From the NCBI GenBank assembly GCA_018830845.1, contig JAHJRS010000045.1, positions 1 through 5,774 on the forward strand: a DNA stretch of 5,774 nt, written 5' to 3'. Below the pieces are notes generated by a model, which was given only the letters and a program-made list of their open reading frames with translations, was not told the origin of the DNA and made no database searches. Below, piece after piece: positions 5,096-5,774 of this stretch (position 1 is its first letter; every line of letters begins with the position of its first letter). Made by a program: the position numbers and the translations under genes. The DNA comes from Nanobdellota archaeon. Its GTDB lineage: Archaea; Nanobdellota; Nanobdellia; Pacearchaeales; GW2011-AR1.

Positions 5096-5145
5096 CCTCG
5101 GGAGCATTTGCGAAGGATTTTGTCCTGCTTATGCAACAGAGGCTT
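5096..5145 (-). pseudogene. Degenerate copy of the tRNA-Ser 5' half
   Basis: On the minus strand AAGCCTCTGTTGCATAA (5145 to 5129) matches the tRNA-Ser 5' end and its preceding AA (5080 to 5064) at 16 of 17 bases. Past this, GCAGGACAAAATCC resembles a shortened D-arm and anticodon arm, with AGGA/TCCT stem (5114-5126). GCAT/ATGC (5104-5107/5131-5134) and CCTC/GAGG (5096-5099/5139-5142) extend this into one hairpin with symmetric internal loops. It lacks a T-arm and 3' acceptor, so it is not a tRNA. It lies in the likely 5' leader of tRNA-Ser. Confidence 0.65.
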
Positions 5146-5150
5146 AACTC

Positions 5151-5157
5151 TTTAAAA
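5151..5157 (-). promoter_or_regulatory. Candidate TATA box upstream of tRNA-Ser
   Basis: TTTTAAA lies in the middle of CTCTTTTAAAGAG (5148-5160), a 6-bp inverted repeat with one central base. A start about 25 bp downstream would fall inside the 5'-half copy, about 50 nt before the tRNA. A second candidate, TTTAAA at 5187-5192, would start near 5163 and include the whole copy in the leader. Neither is certain. Confidence 0.35.
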
Positions 5158-5202
5158 GAGGATGAAACTAAATCGAAAGATTAAGTTTTAAAGATTTCTA
5201 TT

Positions 5203-5499
5203 TTAAAATTTTTTTCCCTTGAAAAAAAATCTCACTTTTTCCCAAAAATTAAAAGGATCAATTCTTATAGGTTCATCATTTTCATTGTAAATCTCATATT
5301 TTATGACAGGTTTTTCTTTTAAAACAGGGGCTTTTTTTGCAATTTCCTTGTGGGCTTCTTCAAGTGCCTGGTCAATTGCCGATCTTGAATAACCCTGATT
5401 TTGAAGTGCAAACTTCAGAGAATCCTCGGTATAATTCTTGGCGAGATTTTTCATAAAGTACTCCACAAGCTGTCGTTTATGGTCGAGCCTTCTCATCAT
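5203..5499 (-). CDS. Small helical charged protein of unknown function
   Basis: A 98-residue protein from ATG 5499, not recognised as a named family. Its first half (LVEYFMKNLAKNYTEDSLK, then FALQNQGYSRSAIDQALEEA) looks like a helical repeat of the kind 'helix, Gly-Tyr-Ser turn, helix', similar in style to short UBA-like segments I associate with DPANN proteins (impression, not a search). The second half is Lys/Pro-rich, then YEIYNENDEPIRIDPFNFWEKVRFFFKGKKF as an aromatic, basic tail that could touch the membrane surface. The frame stays open upstream to a TTG at 5607, which would give 134 aa and a 59-bp overlap with the transporter gene. The ATG is preferred because it avoids this overlap and has TTTAAA (5518-5523) about 22 bp before it. 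It follows the transporter on the same strand, so cotranscription is also possible. Confidence 0.65.
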   Translation of the reverse strand: MMRRLDHKRQLVEYFMKNLAKNYTEDSLKFALQNQGYSRSAIDQALEEAHKEIAKKAPVLKEKPVIKYEIYNENDEPIRIDPFNFWEKVRFFFKGKKF

Positions 5500-5548
5500 A
5501 AAAGCAGGAACTTCAAGTTTAAAAAATTTCCTTAAGACAAAAAAATAC

Positions 5549-5774
5549 TTAAGGCTTCTGTATAAGGAGGCCAGAGGGTTTCTTTCCACGGTATATTTCA
5601 AGAACAATTATTAAATATGCAAGTACAAGAGGCCCAAGAATGAACCCTATAAATCCGAAGAAGAAAACCCCCCCCACCATTCCGAGAAGAATCACCACAG
5701 GATGCACGTTTGTTCTCTTTGAAATTAACATTGGCTTTACACTATTTTCAAAAAGAAGGTTTACAAGTCCAATC
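5549..5774 (-). CDS. AI-2E/PerM-family transporter, C-terminal fragment
   Basis: The last 74 residues of a membrane protein whose 5' part lies beyond the window; the frame is open to the edge, so an internal ATG at 5731 is not the start. The sequence reads NLLFENSVKPMLISKRTNVHP, then VVILLGMVGGVFFFGFIGF and ILGPLVLAYLIIVLEIY. This matches the conserved end of the AI-2E transporter (UPF0118, PerM/YdiK) family: a Pro-x-hydrophobic-Ser-Lys/Arg segment, HPVVILLG, a Gly-rich helix, the LGP motif and a last TM helix, ending in a short polar tail. Members are roughly 330-370 aa with about eight TM helices. Substrates vary (autoinducer export, Na+/H+ or other exchange), so none is assigned. It ends 49 bp before the small downstream gene's ATG. 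Confidence 0.88.
   Translation of the reverse strand, partial: IGLVNLLFENSVKPMLISKRTNVHPVVILLGMVGGVFFFGFIGFILGPLVLAYLIIVLEIYRGKKPSGLLIQKP

Noticed and set aside
4853..5145. CRISPR array or insertion sequence formed by the repeats around tRNA-Ser
   Set aside because: Repeats are only paired, of unequal type and spacing, correspond to tRNA ends, and no transposase, integrase or cas gene is present.
4842..5147. Plus-strand open frame of about 100 codons
   Set aside because: It runs antisense through tRNA-Ser and its flanking repeats, with proline- and cysteine-rich nonsense translation, so it is a shadow of RNA genes.

Overview
The window is almost certainly archaeal. It opens with the archaeal ribosomal stalk pair uL10 (P0)–L12 (P1-type, both ending in the same -LFG tail). 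It has tRNAs without an encoded CCA, with discriminator bases typical of archaeal tRNA-Thr (U) and tRNA-Ser (G). Genes that look monocistronic carry TATA-like boxes about 25 bp before the ATG, with no Shine-Dalgarno sequence. The AT-rich, Lys/Ile-rich coding, shortened uL10 stalk base, compact spacing and small helical proteins suggest a small-genome (DPANN-like) archaeon, but the lineage is an inference.

Left part (1–1363, + strand): the 3' end of uL10, the complete L12 gene, a poly-T terminator, an unrecognised 107-aa protein, and tRNA-Thr(CGT). A degenerate second copy of the T-arm and 3' acceptor of this tRNA follows directly. Middle part: a 645-aa iron-sulfur superfamily 2 helicase of the XPD/DinG type (+) converges on a six-TM potassium-channel-like protein (−), and their stop codons overlap in a TTAA. 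Upstream of the channel gene is a VTT-domain (DedA/TVP38-like) membrane protein (−). Right part (− strand): a structured non-coding stretch, tRNA-Ser(TGA), a degenerate copy of the tRNA-Ser 5' half, a small soluble protein, and the C-terminal end of an AI-2E/PerM-family transporter that runs off the window.

The most unusual signal is non-coding. Both tRNA genes have extra, degenerate copies of their own ends nearby. tRNA-Thr has a 3'-end copy 52 bp downstream. tRNA-Ser has a 3'-end copy 145 bp downstream and a 17-bp 5'-end copy 65 bp upstream. The tRNA-Ser 3' copy lies inside a 31-bp repeat (26/31 identical) that recurs after the VTT gene. The downstream copies end in T-rich tracts that look like transcription stops. 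They could be scars of integration at tRNA genes, decayed tandem tRNAs, or working RNA-processing or termination elements. The two tRNAs point towards each other and bracket the helicase–channel–VTT block.

The genes do not form one pathway. The ribosomal genes form the translational GTPase-recruiting stalk, the helicase is probably for DNA repair or replication, and the three membrane proteins probably concern ion, lipid and small-molecule handling.
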